Source: an uncultured bacterium (lineage in GTDB: Bacteria; Muiribacteriota; Ozemobacteria; Ozemobacterales; Ozemobacteraceae). Taken from it: a DNA stretch of 64,000 nucleotides. Location of the stretch: contig CALEDQ010000004.1 in NCBI GenBank assembly GCA_937949615.1, forward strand, positions 1-64,000, written 5' to 3'. A model generated the notes under the pieces. That model saw only the letters and a list, made by a program, of their open reading frames with translations. It was not told the DNA's origin and did not search any database. Positions 1-8,578 of the stretch are shown here, one piece after another. The stretch's first letter is position 1. The number at the start of each line of letters is the position of its first letter. The position numbers and the translations under genes are program-made.

Positions 1-21
1 CAGAAGCGAATCAGGCTATTT

Positions 22-212
22 GTGCAGCTTCGGCCTATCAGCCGGGTTGCTTTTTTGCTGACAGGAGGTCAGCGATACTCGGCAGCATCAGGATAGATGC
101 TGCCGGGTGCTCCAGTCTAATTTGCGAAAAAGGCCATGGCGCACACATTCCTGTTGCGCCATGCCATAACCGCCATCCTGGCGTAACAATCCCGTCTTCT
201 CGCCTCGCAATT
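22..212 (-). repeat. Modular hairpin repeat, copy 1 (long form)
   Basis: Shares both ends with copies at 2020-2112, 2976-3068 and 51171-51384: one end reads CGGCCTATCAGCCGGGTTGC and the other CCCGTCTTCTCGCCTCGCAA (allowing small differences). The middle differs between copies. Here it holds hairpins at 57-73, 81-104, 136-162 and 171-183. The first two carry AGGA in the loop on the plus strand, the last two on the minus strand. It lies 54 bp beyond the stop codon of the minus-strand gene at 266-1327, so it would be in that gene's 3' untranslated region. Strand is assigned from that position. Confidence 0.75.
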
Positions 213-265
213 TTTAAAAGCAGATTATTAATTCTATTGAATAATATCTTTCGAAAAATACAGAG

Positions 266-1327
266 TCAGGCTTTGAGGTCCAGTTTTGGGCGGGGGGGGA
301 TGGGCGGGGGTTCGGTGCTGGTGCTGAAGAAGTTGTTCAGAAGGCGGACTTTGCCGATGGTCAGACGCACCTGTTCGAAATCGCCGCTGGCGAGAACACG
401 GGTGCGGATTTCGGCGAAAATGCTTTTGAACAGGTCGATGTGTTCTTCGGCGACGCCGAAATGCACCCACAGAGTTTTCTGCTGCAGATGCAGGGCGACC
501 TCGACCTGACCGAAGGCCGGCGGGTTGACGAGCAGGCGCAGGCTGAAGCCCTGTTCCTGATCCGAACTGTCGGGCACGAAGGCCTCGCCTTCGAGCGTGT
601 CGGGAACATCCTGATCGTGCCAGAACATTGGCCACTGAAAGTAGATTCTGCCTTCCTGACCGCGTTCGGGCAGGATCGACAGCATCTCCTGCAGCTGCAG
701 GCCGGCAACCCACTCTTCGCCGCCGGTGGCAAGCCGGCGCAGCGTCGCCGCATCGCCGGCTTTGCCGGCGGTGAACATCTGCAGCAGAGTCTCGGCGAGT
801 CGGCCGCGCCCCCAGGCATTCTGCAGAGCAGCCTGACCGGCGCGGTCGAGGGCCGCAAACAGACCGGCGGCCTGCAGACGTCCGGCCAGATAGGCCTGCA
901 GCAGCGGTGCGGCGGCGGCGGGGAGTTTTCTCGCAAGCAGCAGGGCGACCAACTCGGGATTTGCGGCACTGCGGGGCAGCTGTTTCAGCAGTTCAGCCGC
1001 CAGGCGAAGATTTTCGGCGTTAACCGGCACGCCATAGCTTTTCATGGCGGCGGCCAGCTGTGGCCCGTTTTCGTGCAGGCCGGCGTTCTGCAGAAGTTTT
1101 TCGGCAGAAACCCCTTCGGAATTGTCGGCGGCAATGATGCTGAAACCACCGGCGGTAGCCGCCAGACGGCCATTCAGCTGCTGGCCGGCGGCAAATTCAC
1201 CGGCAACCGGCACCGGTCGACCGTTGACGAGCAAAAGCGAGCGGCCGCCTTCGCTCGCGACGACCTCAGCCTTGACCGGGCGGGGATTTGCCGGATCGGC
1301 GTTATTTGAGGGTAAAGAGAGTTTCAT
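266..1327 (-). CDS. FliK-like (flagellar hook-length control C-terminal domain) protein
   Basis: A 353-residue protein, rich in Ala, Leu and Gly over its first 250 residues. About residues 260-335 (around FGQVEVALHLQQKTLWVHFG) resemble the Flg_hook domain at the C terminus of FliK: a hydrophobic strand, a G-x-VEV-x-L strand, a second strand ending in V-x-F, then a helix. FliK controls flagellar hook length and triggers the export switch. The tail is proline-rich. It starts at an ATG inside the last 26 bases of rnhB, with no clear Shine-Dalgarno, so it is probably translated by coupling to rnhB. No other flagellar gene is nearby, so a true hook-length role is uncertain; it may be a stand-alone relative. 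Function is by domain resemblance only. Confidence 0.6.
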   Translation of the reverse strand: MKLSLPSNNADPANPRPVKAEVVASEGGRSLLLVNGRPVPVAGEFAAGQQLNGRLAATAGGFSIIAADNSEGVSAEKLLQNAGLHENGPQLAAAMKSYGVPVNAENLRLAAELLKQLPRSAANPELVALLLARKLPAAAAPLLQAYLAGRLQAAGLFAALDRAGQAALQNAWGRGRLAETLLQMFTAGKAGDAATLRRLATGGEEWVAGLQLQEMLSILPERGQEGRIYFQWPMFWHDQDVPDTLEGEAFVPDSSDQEQGFSLRLLVNPPAFGQVEVALHLQQKTLWVHFGVAEEHIDLFKSIFAEIRTRVLASGDFEQVRLTIGKVRLLNNFFSTSTEPPPIPPRPKLDLKA

Positions 1328-1958
1328 CGTGCACCGGCTGGCTCAGCAGCGCTTTAATCGGCTTGAATGACCGGCGGTGTTCGGCGCAGGGCCCGAATTG
1401 GCGCAGGGCCTGCTGATGGGCGGCCGTGCCGTAGCCCATGTGCTTGTCAAAACCATAATCAGGAAAACTCTGCGCCAGGGTTTCCATGTGCAGATCGCGG
1501 GCTTCCTTGGCCAGAATCGAGGCCGCCGCGACCGAAGCGCTGACTGACTCGCCCTTGACGAAAGCCTGGTGTGGCAGGCGCAGCCACGGCAGCTTGATAA
1601 AATCGAGCAGAATATAGTCCGGCAGTGGCCGCAGCTGGTCAAAGGCACGGTTAAATGCAAGTCTGGTCGCTTCGAGAATGTTATGGCGGTCGATTTCTTC
1701 GGCGCTCGCCCAGCCGATACCGTAAGCGGTCGCCCGGGCCCTGATTTCGTCAAAAAGGGCCCGCCGCTTCTGGCGGCTGAGTTTCTTCGAATCATCGAGC
1801 CCGGCAATGCGGCAGTCGGCCGGCAGAATGACCATGGCGGCACAGACCGGCCCGGCCCATGGACCACGACCCGCCTCGTCACCGCCGGCGATCAGTTGAT
1901 AGCCTTCACTCCGCGCGAGATTTTCGTAATGATAATGCCTGTCGATTTCCTGTTGCAT
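1302..1958 (-). CDS. rnhB: Ribonuclease HII
   Basis: Cleaves the RNA strand of RNA:DNA hybrids and removes misincorporated ribonucleotides in the cytoplasm. At 218 residues it has normal family length. The metal-binding motif DEAGRG sits at residues 27-32 (D27, E28), followed by LDDSKKLS near residue 55 and a third conserved Asp in ILLDF near residue 119. The segment SVSASVAAASILAKEARD is the typical RNase HII helix with the last catalytic region. The start is an ATG with a weak ribosome site. The stop overlaps the start of the FliK-like gene by 26 bases, so the two form one transcription unit. Confident assignment. Confidence 0.96.
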   Translation of the reverse strand: MQQEIDRHYHYENLARSEGYQLIAGGDEAGRGPWAGPVCAAMVILPADCRIAGLDDSKKLSRQKRRALFDEIRARATAYGIGWASAEEIDRHNILEATRLAFNRAFDQLRPLPDYILLDFIKLPWLRLPHQAFVKGESVSASVAAASILAKEARDLHMETLAQSFPDYGFDKHMGYGTAAHQQALRQFGPCAEHRRSFKPIKALLSQPVHDETLFTLK

Positions 1959-1986
1959 ACCAGAAGAATACCACGACCAATCTGAA

Positions 1987-2015
1987 CTTTAAATATGACA
2001 AGGTAATATAGTCAA
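1987..2015 (-). promoter_or_regulatory. Possible promoter of rnhB
   Basis: Read on the minus strand, TTGACT (2010-2015) is followed after 16-17 bases by TTTAAA/TTAAAG (1987-1993), about 30 bases before the rnhB ATG. The -35 is good and the -10 weak. It sits between repeat copy 2 and rnhB. Confidence 0.35.
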
Positions 2016-2019
2016 AGGG

Positions 2020-2112
2020 CAGCTCGGCCTATCAGCCGGGTTGCTTTTTCTCCAGCGATTCGCTTCGCTCACAAGCTTACGAAAAAGCAATCCCGTCTTC
2101 TCGCCTCGCAAT
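2020..2112 (-). repeat. Modular hairpin repeat, copy 2 (short form)
   Basis: Same ends as copy 1, but with a short core. TTGCTTTTT near 2040 pairs with AAAAAGCAA near 2085 to make a long imperfect hairpin whose loop contains the small palindrome AGCGATTCGCTTCGCT. It lies 15 bp beyond the stop codon of the minus-strand gene at 2127-2921. Almost identical to copy 3. Confidence 0.8.
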
Positions 2113-2126
2113 TCCAAATTTGGTTA

Positions 2127-2921
2127 TTATTTGCTGTTTTTGAGGCGGCGCTTTTGTTTGCGGTCGGCGAGTTCTTTTTCGCGGCGGGCGAGGTCGGCAG
2201 CTTCGATTTCCTTTAACCGGCGTTCGATCAGGGCGGTGTGGCGCTTTGCGGCTTCGACCAGGGTTGGCAGGGTGGTCAGCAGGGCGCCTGAACCGGTTTC
2301 GAACCAGGACGAAACCGTATACTGGATCGCACGCAGGCGCTCGATCAGCATATCAGCTTCGACTGCCCAGTCGTTTGGCTCGATCCAGACGAGTTTTTTC
2401 GGGTCTGGCATATTGCGCAGCTCGATCAGATTGGTCAGATGCTGGTGGTGTACTGCCGGATGTCTGATGGTAAATCTGATGGTCAGGCCATAAAGCAGTT
2501 CGTTATTGTCGACCACCTGTTTGATTTTTGCAAGAATGGCAGCGGCCGAGGCAATGGCCGGGTCGGGCGGCAGGATTTCCTCGATCGGCTCGACGACGAC
2601 CGGGCGTTTATCGCCGGCCTCGGCATTGGCAGGAGCCGTGATGACGATTACCCGGTTGTCTTCGGCAGCCGGGGTTTCCGGTGATGATGGACGCACGGGG
2701 CTTTTGCCGGTTTTAAAGGACGGAATAAAATTCTGCCGGGCGCTGTCTCGGTATTGCTCAGGCACGCGTTCGAGACTGTCGACGACAATCGTCTGCCCCT
2801 GGTCGTCCTGATAGGAATAAAGAGTCAGGCCGGCCGCCTGCAGGCTGGCAGCAAGCATCAGTAAGAGACAGAGAAGAGCAAAACTCCCGCCTCTGCTGTT
2901 CATAATATTGTTAAACTTCAT
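2127..2921 (-). CDS. Exported DUF4124-like protein of unknown function
   Basis: About 264 residues from the ATG chosen here. A hydrophobic stretch (FALLCLLLMLAASLQAAG) at about residues 13-30 is a probable signal peptide. Just after it, LYSYQDDQGQTIVVDSLE resembles the short DUF4124 domain (Y-x-W-x-D-x-x-G-x-x-x-x-S/D) found at the N terminus of many periplasmic proteins. The C-terminal third is charged and helical (LARREKELADRKQKRRLKN). An upstream TTG (2957) and a later ATG (2903) are alternatives; none has a strong ribosome site. A 15-bp direct repeat (GAAGTTTAACAATAT) lies across the start region. It follows kdsA after repeat copy 3. Function unknown. Confidence 0.7.
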   Translation of the reverse strand: MKFNNIMNSRGGSFALLCLLLMLAASLQAAGLTLYSYQDDQGQTIVVDSLERVPEQYRDSARQNFIPSFKTGKSPVRPSSPETPAAEDNRVIVITAPANAEAGDKRPVVVEPIEEILPPDPAIASAAAILAKIKQVVDNNELLYGLTIRFTIRHPAVHHQHLTNLIELRNMPDPKKLVWIEPNDWAVEADMLIERLRAIQYTVSSWFETGSGALLTTLPTLVEAAKRHTALIERRLKEIEAADLARREKELADRKQKRRLKNSK

Positions 2922-2975
2922 ATTGTTAAACTTCAATTGGAATCGGGTAATTAACAAGTCAGTCCCAAATCGATG

Positions 2976-3068
2976 TGCTTCGGCCTATCAGCCGGGTTGC
3001 TTTTTCTCCAGCGATTCGCTTCGCTCACAAGCTTCCGAAAAAGCAATCCCGTCTTCTCGCCTCGCAAT
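2976..3068 (-). repeat. Modular hairpin repeat, copy 3 (short form)
   Basis: Nearly identical to copy 2. It lies 22 bp beyond the kdsA stop codon, in the same orientation relative to the upstream gene as every other copy. It could act as a transcription terminator or an RNA 3'-end structure. Confidence 0.8.
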
Positions 3069-3089
3069 ATGATAATTGGAGCCTTTTCA

Positions 3090-3905
3090 TTAGGTAATAA
3101 GGGCGGATTTGATGGCGATCAGGCGGGTGAGAAGAGCCTTCATGTCGTCGAGGGGCAGAATGTTATCGGCGTCGGACGGGGATTTTTCGGGTTCGGGGTG
3201 CACTTCGAGAAACAGGCCGTCAACGTCGCCGGTGGCCATGGCAGCCTGCGCCAGCGTCGCGATGAATTCGCGCTGGCCCCCGGTTTTTGCACCGCCAGAA
3301 CTTGGCAGCTGCAATGAGTGGGTGGCGTCATAAACGACGCCGTCGCAAAACGGCTTCATAATCGGGAAAGACCGCATATCGACGACAAGACTGCCGTAAC
3401 CGAACGAGGCACCACGCTCGGTCAGCAATACTTCGCCGGCACCGGCGGTATTGCGCACCTTGTCGGCGAGGTGTTTCGTCGCCCAGGGCGAGAGAAACTG
3501 GCCCTTTTTGATGTTGACGACGCGACCGGTGCGGGCGGCGGCTTCGGTCAGGTCGGTCTGGCGGCAGAGAAAGGCGGGAATCTGCAGAATATTGCAGACT
3601 TCGGCAACCGGCGCAACCTGCGCCACTTCATGCACGTCAGTCAACACCGGCAGGCCGGTTTTCGCCTTCACCGATGCGAGAATTTCGAGACCCTTGTCGA
3701 GACCCGGGCCGCGAAAAGAATCGCCTGATGTTCGATTGGCCTTGTCGAAACTGGCTTTGAACACGACCGGCAGTTTAAGCTCTTCGCCAACCGCCTTCAG
3801 CGTCTGGGCAATATAGAGACACAGGCCCTCAGATTCGATTACACAGGGGCCGGCAATCAGAAAAAACGGCGCTTCAGCAGCAAATTGTTTGATTGAAAAG
3901 GTCAT
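3090..3905 (-). CDS. kdsA: 3-deoxy-8-phosphooctulonate synthase (KDO-8-P synthase)
   Basis: Condenses phosphoenolpyruvate with arabinose 5-phosphate to KDO-8-phosphate, the first committed step to the KDO of LPS inner core. The 271 residues match family length. Seen: GPCVIES (residues 19-25), KASFDKANRTS (50-60), QIPAFLCRQTDL and KKGQFLSPW, all signatures of the DAHP/KDO8P synthase barrel. A CGGAG ribosome site lies 8 bases before the ATG. The gene follows galE by 15 bases, so the pair is probably co-transcribed from the promoter upstream of galE. It supports a Gram-negative outer membrane. Confidence 0.97.
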   Translation of the reverse strand: MTFSIKQFAAEAPFFLIAGPCVIESEGLCLYIAQTLKAVGEELKLPVVFKASFDKANRTSGDSFRGPGLDKGLEILASVKAKTGLPVLTDVHEVAQVAPVAEVCNILQIPAFLCRQTDLTEAAARTGRVVNIKKGQFLSPWATKHLADKVRNTAGAGEVLLTERGASFGYGSLVVDMRSFPIMKPFCDGVVYDATHSLQLPSSGGAKTGGQREFIATLAQAAMATGDVDGLFLEVHPEPEKSPSDADNILPLDDMKALLTRLIAIKSALIT

Positions 3906-3920
3906 TGGCTGTCTCCGAGG

Positions 3921-4934
3921 TCAGTCGTAACCGTTGGGGTTTTTCGACTGCCAGTTCCAGGAATCGGCGCACATCTGCTCGATACCAAATTTCGCCTGCC
4001 ATTTCAGTTCGCGGTTCGCCTTCGCCGGGTCAGCGTAGCAGGCGGCGATATCACCGGCACGGCGGCCTACGACTTCGTATGGCACTTTTTTGCCAGTAGC
4101 CGTTTCGAAAGCTTTGACCACATCGAGAACACTGTAACCCTGGCCGGTGCCGAGGTTCCAGATGCCGAGGCCGGGGTTTTCATTGAGCTTTTCGAGGGCT
4201 TTCAGATGACCGGCGGCCAGGTCGACGACGTGAATATAATCACGCACGCCGCTGCCGTCGTGGGTCGGGTAGTCACTGCCGAAGACGTTCAGATGCGGCC
4301 GCCGACCGACCGCCACCTGGGTGATATAGGGCATCAGATTATTTGGAATGCCGTTCGGGTCTTCGCCGATCAGACCGCTGGCGTGTGCCCCGACCGGGTT
4401 GAAGTAACGCAGCAGTGCGATGTTCAGGTGCGGATGCGCTTTCTGCCAGTCGATGAGAATCTGCTCGACCATGCATTTTGAACGTCCGTAGGGATTGGTG
4501 GCGCCACCAACCGGAAAGTCTTCCTTGATTGGCACTGTGTGCGGGTCACCATAAACGGTTGCCGATGAACTGAAGACGAGGTTGCGCACACCGGCGGCCT
4601 GCATGACACCACAGAGTTTGAGAGTGCCGCCAACGTTGTTCTGGTAGTAGAACAGAGGCTTCTCGACCGATTCGCCGACCGCCTTGAGGCCGGCAAAGTG
4701 AATCACCGCCTCGAATTTCTGCCCCGAAAACACGTTCACCAGTGCTTCGAAATCACAGATGTCGACATCAAAAAAAACCGGGCGGCGCCCGGCTATTTTT
4801 TCGATTCGATCGAGAACTGCAATTTTACTGTTGTGAAGATTATCGACAATGACGACATCATGCCCGGCCTGCAGCAGCTGCACGCAGGTATGACTGCCTA
4901 TATAGCCGGCCCCGCCGGTTAAAAGCACTTTCAT
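3921..4934 (-). CDS. galE: UDP-glucose 4-epimerase
   Basis: Interconverts UDP-glucose and UDP-galactose (or the GlcNAc/GalNAc pair) using bound NAD. The 337 residues match a short-chain dehydrogenase/reductase: nucleotide loop GGAGYIGSH at residues 7-15, FSSSATVYG with the catalytic Ser at about 124, and Y149-x3-K153 in [12 protein letters not shown]. The ATG at 4934 is preferred over the overlapping TTG at 4937 because AAGGA lies about 10 bases upstream. It is first gene of the galE-kdsA unit and supplies galactose donors to the nearby polysaccharide locus. Confidence 0.95.
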   Translation of the reverse strand: MKVLLTGGAGYIGSHTCVQLLQAGHDVVIVDNLHNSKIAVLDRIEKIAGRRPVFFDVDICDFEALVNVFSGQKFEAVIHFAGLKAVGESVEKPLFYYQNNVGGTLKLCGVMQAAGVRNLVFSSSATVYGDPHTVPIKEDFPVGGATNPYGRSKCMVEQILIDWQKAHPHLNIALLRYFNPVGAHASGLIGEDPNGIPNNLMPYITQVAVGRRPHLNVFGSDYPTHDGSGVRDYIHVVDLAAGHLKALEKLNENPGLGIWNLGTGQGYSVLDVVKAFETATGKKVPYEVVGRRAGDIAACYADPAKANRELKWQAKFGIEQMCADSWNWQSKNPNGYD

Positions 4935-4966
4935 CAACTTTGTTCCTTGTTCAATGATTTTCGCGC

Positions 4967-4995
4967 ATTATACCACAACCGACACGTGCAGTCAT
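4967..4995 (-). promoter_or_regulatory. Promoter of galE-kdsA
   Basis: On the minus strand ATGACT (4990-4995), a 17-base spacer and a perfect TATAAT (4967-4972). The -10 is extended by TGG. It lies about 30 bases before the galE ATG. One of the best sigma-70-type promoters in the window. Confidence 0.75.
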
Positions 4996-5002
4996 ACGGG
5001 CG

Positions 5003-5049
5003 AAAAACACATGTGGACCGATGGCCTCAGACCGCCATCAGCCCACATG
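5003..5049 (-). terminator. Rho-independent terminator after ygfK
   Basis: Minus-strand hairpin with an outer stem CATGTGG/CCACATG (5010-5016 with 5043-5049) and an inner stem GATGGC/GCCATC (5020-5025 with 5034-5039), followed by TGTTTTTCG (about 5001-5009). It lies 31 bases beyond the ygfK stop and upstream of the galE promoter. Confidence 0.75.
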
Positions 5050-5079
5050 CTACCTTAGGGGAGAAAACTCTTGAAGCCT

Positions 5080-8000
5080 TCAGTGGTTGAAGGCAGCGTT
5101 TTTGAGAGAAGTGTAAAGAATCGCCATCCTCAGGGCGAGTTCGAACGAGTAGGTCGCGGGCTTCTCGCCGCGCGGTTCGACGGCGACCACTTCGAAGCTG
5201 TCGCGGTGCAGACGGGCATGCATAGCGCCATCGTGATAATGCAGGGCGTCGTCTTTCTCTTCGAGCATGTATTCATGGCCGTCAACGCGCGCCTTGAGCA
5301 CTTTGCCCGAAATTCTGAAAGCGTTCGCCTCTTCCTTGAAGCTGTGGTCGGTCAGGTAGAATTTCGGTTTGTTCTTGTACGGGTCACCGGCAGTCGGGCA
5401 GAAGGTCGTGCAGTTGCCGCACTCGTTGCAGAAATCGCCGACATTGAGCACCTGCACGTCCTGGTTCAGGCGCATGGTTCTTTCGGTTTCGATTTTAAAC
5501 TTGCCCTTTTTGTTAACGGCTTTCTGCACGAGATAGTCGCCGGGGCGCACATAATAGGTGAAGTTGGCGCGGTTCGGGCAGACGCTGACGCAAACGTTGC
5601 AGACATCGTTGCAGTAGAGACAGCGTTCAGCCTCTTTGCGGGCCTCTTCTTCGTTCAGGTCGCGAATGACGGTGGCAAAGCCCTTGCGCAGCTTCACGTC
5701 GATTTCGGGCAATTTGATACCCTTGACGCGGCGGGCGCTTTTTACCATGAACTGGGCGGCGTTCATACCTTTTTTGATCGCGGCCGGGCCGATATCGAGC
5801 TCTTTGCCGGCCTGGGCGATGATATTGAGAGCGACACGCTGGCCGTCACCAACTGCCTTGACGATCGTCGAAGCACCGCGCACCGCATCGCCACCGGCAA
5901 AAACGTTTCTGATGCGGGTCATGCCGGTAACCGGGTCGGTTTCGAGGTCAGAGGCAGCGATAAAGTCGAGCACGACATCCTGACCGATTGCCTCGATCAC
6001 GGTTTCGCAGGGCACATCGACGATCGCGCCCTTAATCGGAACCGGCTTGCGGCGGCCATCGGGGCCCTTCTCGCCGAGCTGCATCCGCTGACATTTCATA
6101 CCGGCGACTTTGCCGCCAGCCACGACGATTTCGAGCGGCTGGTGCAGTTCGAGCACTTCAATACCCTCGTCGAGCAGTGCCTTGACTTCTTCCAGATCGG
6201 CAGGCATTTCAGCGCGGGTACGGCGGTAGACAACACGCACGCGGCCGCTGTCGCCGACGAGGCGCAGAGCGGTGCGGGCCGCATCCATGGCCGAGTTGCC
6301 GCCGCCAATGATCGCGACGTTTGGGCCGATTTTCGGGTTGCGTTCCTGGCGCACGTCAGACAGGAAAACCAGCTGATCGATTACACCGGCGGCGTCTTCA
6401 CCCGGGATACCCATCTTTTTCGCGCCTTGAGCCCCGATGGCGACATAAACATAATCGTAATCTCTGCGCAGTTCTTCAAAGCGCTGGCGGTCGATTTTCT
6501 GGGCGTAGCTGATCTTCACGCCGAGGTTTTTGATGTATTCGACATCGCGGTTGATCGCATCGGCTGTCAGCCTGAAACTCGGGATCGCGTCGGAAACCAT
6601 GCCGCCGGCGAAGGCTTTCGTTTCGAAAATCTCGACAGTGAAACCTTCGAGGGCGAGAAAGTAAGCGGCCGACAGACCACTCGGGCCGGCGCCGACAATC
6701 GCGACCTTTTTGCCGTTCGCCTTTTCGGGCTGCAGGTTCGGGCGGTCAGCGTTGCGGTTGGCAATGAAACGCTTGATTTCGCGTATCAGCAGTGAGCTGT
6801 CGTAATTAGCGCGCGTGCATTTGTGCTGACACTGGTGGTCGCAGACCATACCCAGTACCGAAGGCAGCGGGTTCTGGCGCATAATGACTTCGTAAGCCTT
6901 TTTATAGTCGCCTTTGGCGGTGTAATACATATAAGAAGGGATATCCTGGCCGGCCGGACAGGTGCTGATACAGGGAGCGCGCACGCAGTCAAATTCGGGC
7001 AGGGCGCGACTGGTCTTGATCGACTCGCCGGTCTTGCTTTCTTTATGGTAAGCCGGGTTGGCAGATACAGCCCCGGCATAGCGGCGCAGATTAAGCAGTG
7101 CGGCCTTTTCCACTTTATTGCAGCTGCATTCGGCGAACTTAACGATGAAGCTGTCGATATTATCGGCTTTTTCGGCTCTGATCGCAGCGGCAAGCTCATC
7201 GAGATACTGCAGCTGGCGCCCGTAGCCACCCGGTTTCAGCAGATCGGAACAGACGGTAACCGGCTTGATGCCGCAGGCAATGATCTTCGGCAGATTGAAG
7301 CAGTCAGCACCGGCGCTGAAACTGATATCCAGTTTACCATCGAATTCGTTCTGCAGTTTGGCGGCGACGTTGATGCTGATCGGGTGCAGGGCGCGGCCGC
7401 TCATATACATCATTTTTTCGTTCGGCGGGAAAATATTTTTATGATTGACCGATTCGAGCGTATTGGTGAGCTTCAGGTTGAAGGTGACACCCTTCGCTTC
7501 GGCGGCGGCGAGCATGTTTTTGATGATCTGCACGCCATCAGGGTATTTGAGGTCGTGGCCAAAAGCCTCGTCTGGCACTTCGGTGATGAAGCCGAGCTTT
7601 TCGTTGAGGATATGGCGCAGGTGGTCGGCGCCGAGCAGCGTCGGGTTCATCTTGATCGTGGTGTTGTAACCACGTTCTTTAACGAGATACATCGCGATCT
7701 TTTCGATTTCGTCGGGCGGGCAGCCATGCATGGTCGAAAGAGTGATGTTGTCGGAGAGCATCGCCGGAATATCGATTTCGTCAATTTTCGGGTAGATTTT
7801 GCGCATGACGGCGAGTTTTTCTTTCAGCAGGTCGCCGCAGTCGGCCATGCGTTCAAGGAATTTCTGGACGTTTGGCTTGAGAATGCCTTCCAGATTGTAG
7901 CCGACGCTCATGTTGAAAATGAAACCGCGGCCTTTGGCGTTGTTCCAGCCGAATTTGTGGCGCAGCACATGCAGCATGATCCAGGCGTTGAGATACTCGT

Positions 8001-8364
8001 CGAAGCTGGCGTCGAGCTTGAGTTCCTGTGACCATTCGCAGTTGTAGCCTTCGTCCTGAATGTCGATGCAGGGTTTGCTGACATTGAGTTCGTCGAGGGT
8101 CTGCACGGTTTTCAGTTCGAGATAGCGTGAGCCACAAAGCCAGGCGGCGATCAGGTTCTGGGCCATCTGGGTGTGCGGGCCGGCAGCGACACCGAGCGGG
8201 CTTTCGAGGTGCTGGCCGTATCTGGTCAGGGTGAACGGGTCATCGGTTTTCGGCACGAAGAACAGATCTTTGTGAATACCAAAGATCTGTGAAGTTTCGT
8301 CATATTCGCGCAGTATCCATGAAGCGAGGTGCTCGATGCTGATTCTGGAAAATTCTTTCGACAT
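5080..8364 (-). CDS. ygfK: YgfK-type iron-sulfur flavoprotein oxidoreductase (putative selenate reductase subunit)
   Basis: A 1094-residue homologue of E. coli YgfK (about 1030). Order: N-terminal half with a dihydroorotate dehydrogenase-like region, a cysteine cluster at about residues 460-480 (CVRAPCISTCPAGQDIPSYM), a second cluster CDHQCQHKC near 510, FAD/NAD Rossmann loops (GAGPSGLSAA at about 558 and GGGNSAMDAAR at about 690), and two C-terminal [4Fe-4S]-type clusters (CLYCNDVCNVCVSVCP and CNECGNCTTFCP). The start is set at MSKEFSRIS because this matches the YgfK N terminus and has AGGAG 12 bases upstream; the ATG at 8400 would add 12 unrelated residues. In E. coli YgfK lies among purine and selenium-linked genes; here it stands alone, so its electron partner and substrate are unknown. 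Confidence 0.88.
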   Translation of the reverse strand: MSKEFSRISIEHLASWILREYDETSQIFGIHKDLFFVPKTDDPFTLTRYGQHLESPLGVAAGPHTQMAQNLIAAWLCGSRYLELKTVQTLDELNVSKPCIDIQDEGYNCEWSQELKLDASFDEYLNAWIMLHVLRHKFGWNNAKGRGFIFNMSVGYNLEGILKPNVQKFLERMADCGDLLKEKLAVMRKIYPKIDEIDIPAMLSDNITLSTMHGCPPDEIEKIAMYLVKERGYNTTIKMNPTLLGADHLRHILNEKLGFITEVPDEAFGHDLKYPDGVQIIKNMLAAAEAKGVTFNLKLTNTLESVNHKNIFPPNEKMMYMSGRALHPISINVAAKLQNEFDGKLDISFSAGADCFNLPKIIACGIKPVTVCSDLLKPGGYGRQLQYLDELAAAIRAEKADNIDSFIVKFAECSCNKVEKAALLNLRRYAGAVSANPAYHKESKTGESIKTSRALPEFDCVRAPCISTCPAGQDIPSYMYYTAKGDYKKAYEVIMRQNPLPSVLGMVCDHQCQHKCTRANYDSSLLIREIKRFIANRNADRPNLQPEKANGKKVAIVGAGPSGLSAAYFLALEGFTVEIFETKAFAGGMVSDAIPSFRLTADAINRDVEYIKNLGVKISYAQKIDRQRFEELRRDYDYVYVAIGAQGAKKMGIPGEDAAGVIDQLVFLSDVRQERNPKIGPNVAIIGGGNSAMDAARTALRLVGDSGRVRVVYRRTRAEMPADLEEVKALLDEGIEVLELHQPLEIVVAGGKVAGMKCQRMQLGEKGPDGRRKPVPIKGAIVDVPCETVIEAIGQDVVLDFIAASDLETDPVTGMTRIRNVFAGGDAVRGASTIVKAVGDGQRVALNIIAQAGKELDIGPAAIKKGMNAAQFMVKSARRVKGIKLPEIDVKLRKGFATVIRDLNEEEARKEAERCLYCNDVCNVCVSVCPNRANFTYYVRPGDYLVQKAVNKKGKFKIETERTMRLNQDVQVLNVGDFCNECGNCTTFCPTAGDPYKNKPKFYLTDHSFKEEANAFRISGKVLKARVDGHEYMLEEKDDALHYHDGAMHARLHRDSFEVVAVEPRGEKPATYSFELALRMAILYTSLKNAAFNH

Positions 8365-8412
8365 AAAAGAGGGAAACTCCTTTCCGGGTTCGGTGCGCAT
8401 TTATTTTTTGTG

Positions 8413-8440
8413 ATTTTAACATAATCCACCAATATCGCAA
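8413..8440 (-). promoter_or_regulatory. Probable promoter of ygfK
   Basis: Minus-strand TTGCGA (8435-8440), a 16-base spacer and TAAAAT (8413-8418), about 50 bases before the preferred ygfK start. Confidence 0.45.
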
Positions 8441-8475
8441 CCACAGATAGGCAAGGATTAAGAAAAAAAGAATAA

Positions 8476-8508
8476 GCCACGGATGAACACGGATAGACAC
8501 AGATAAAT
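8476..8508. repeat. Dispersed CCACGGATGAACACGG repeat
   Basis: One copy of a short intergenic repeat (CCACGGATGAACACGGATAG followed by ACACAGAT). Other copies are near 40418, 40489, 42103, 43907, 43973, 44055 and in a tandem block at 59457-59615. Here it sits between the divergent ygfK and legC-like promoters. Confidence 0.8.
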
Positions 8509-8539
8509 TAAGTCAAAAAGCGGTGGACGGGGGAAACTG

Positions 8540-8548
8540 TGGTATAAT
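8540..8548 (+). promoter_or_regulatory. Extended -10 promoter of the LegC-type aminotransferase
   Basis: TGGTATAAT, a perfect extended -10, lies 31 bases before the ATG. No good -35 box is visible at the usual spacing, as expected for an extended -10 promoter. Confidence 0.6.
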
Positions 8549-8578
8549 GGGCGGCGAAATAGAAATATGAGGTTTGTT

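Noticed and set aside
5071..6795. 574-codon plus-strand open frame
   Set aside because: Antisense shadow of ygfK, caused by GC-rich codon bias. It has no ribosome site or family resemblance. Similar long shadows at 6823-8031, 45784-46830, 50071-51162 and 57591-58925 were rejected for the same reason.
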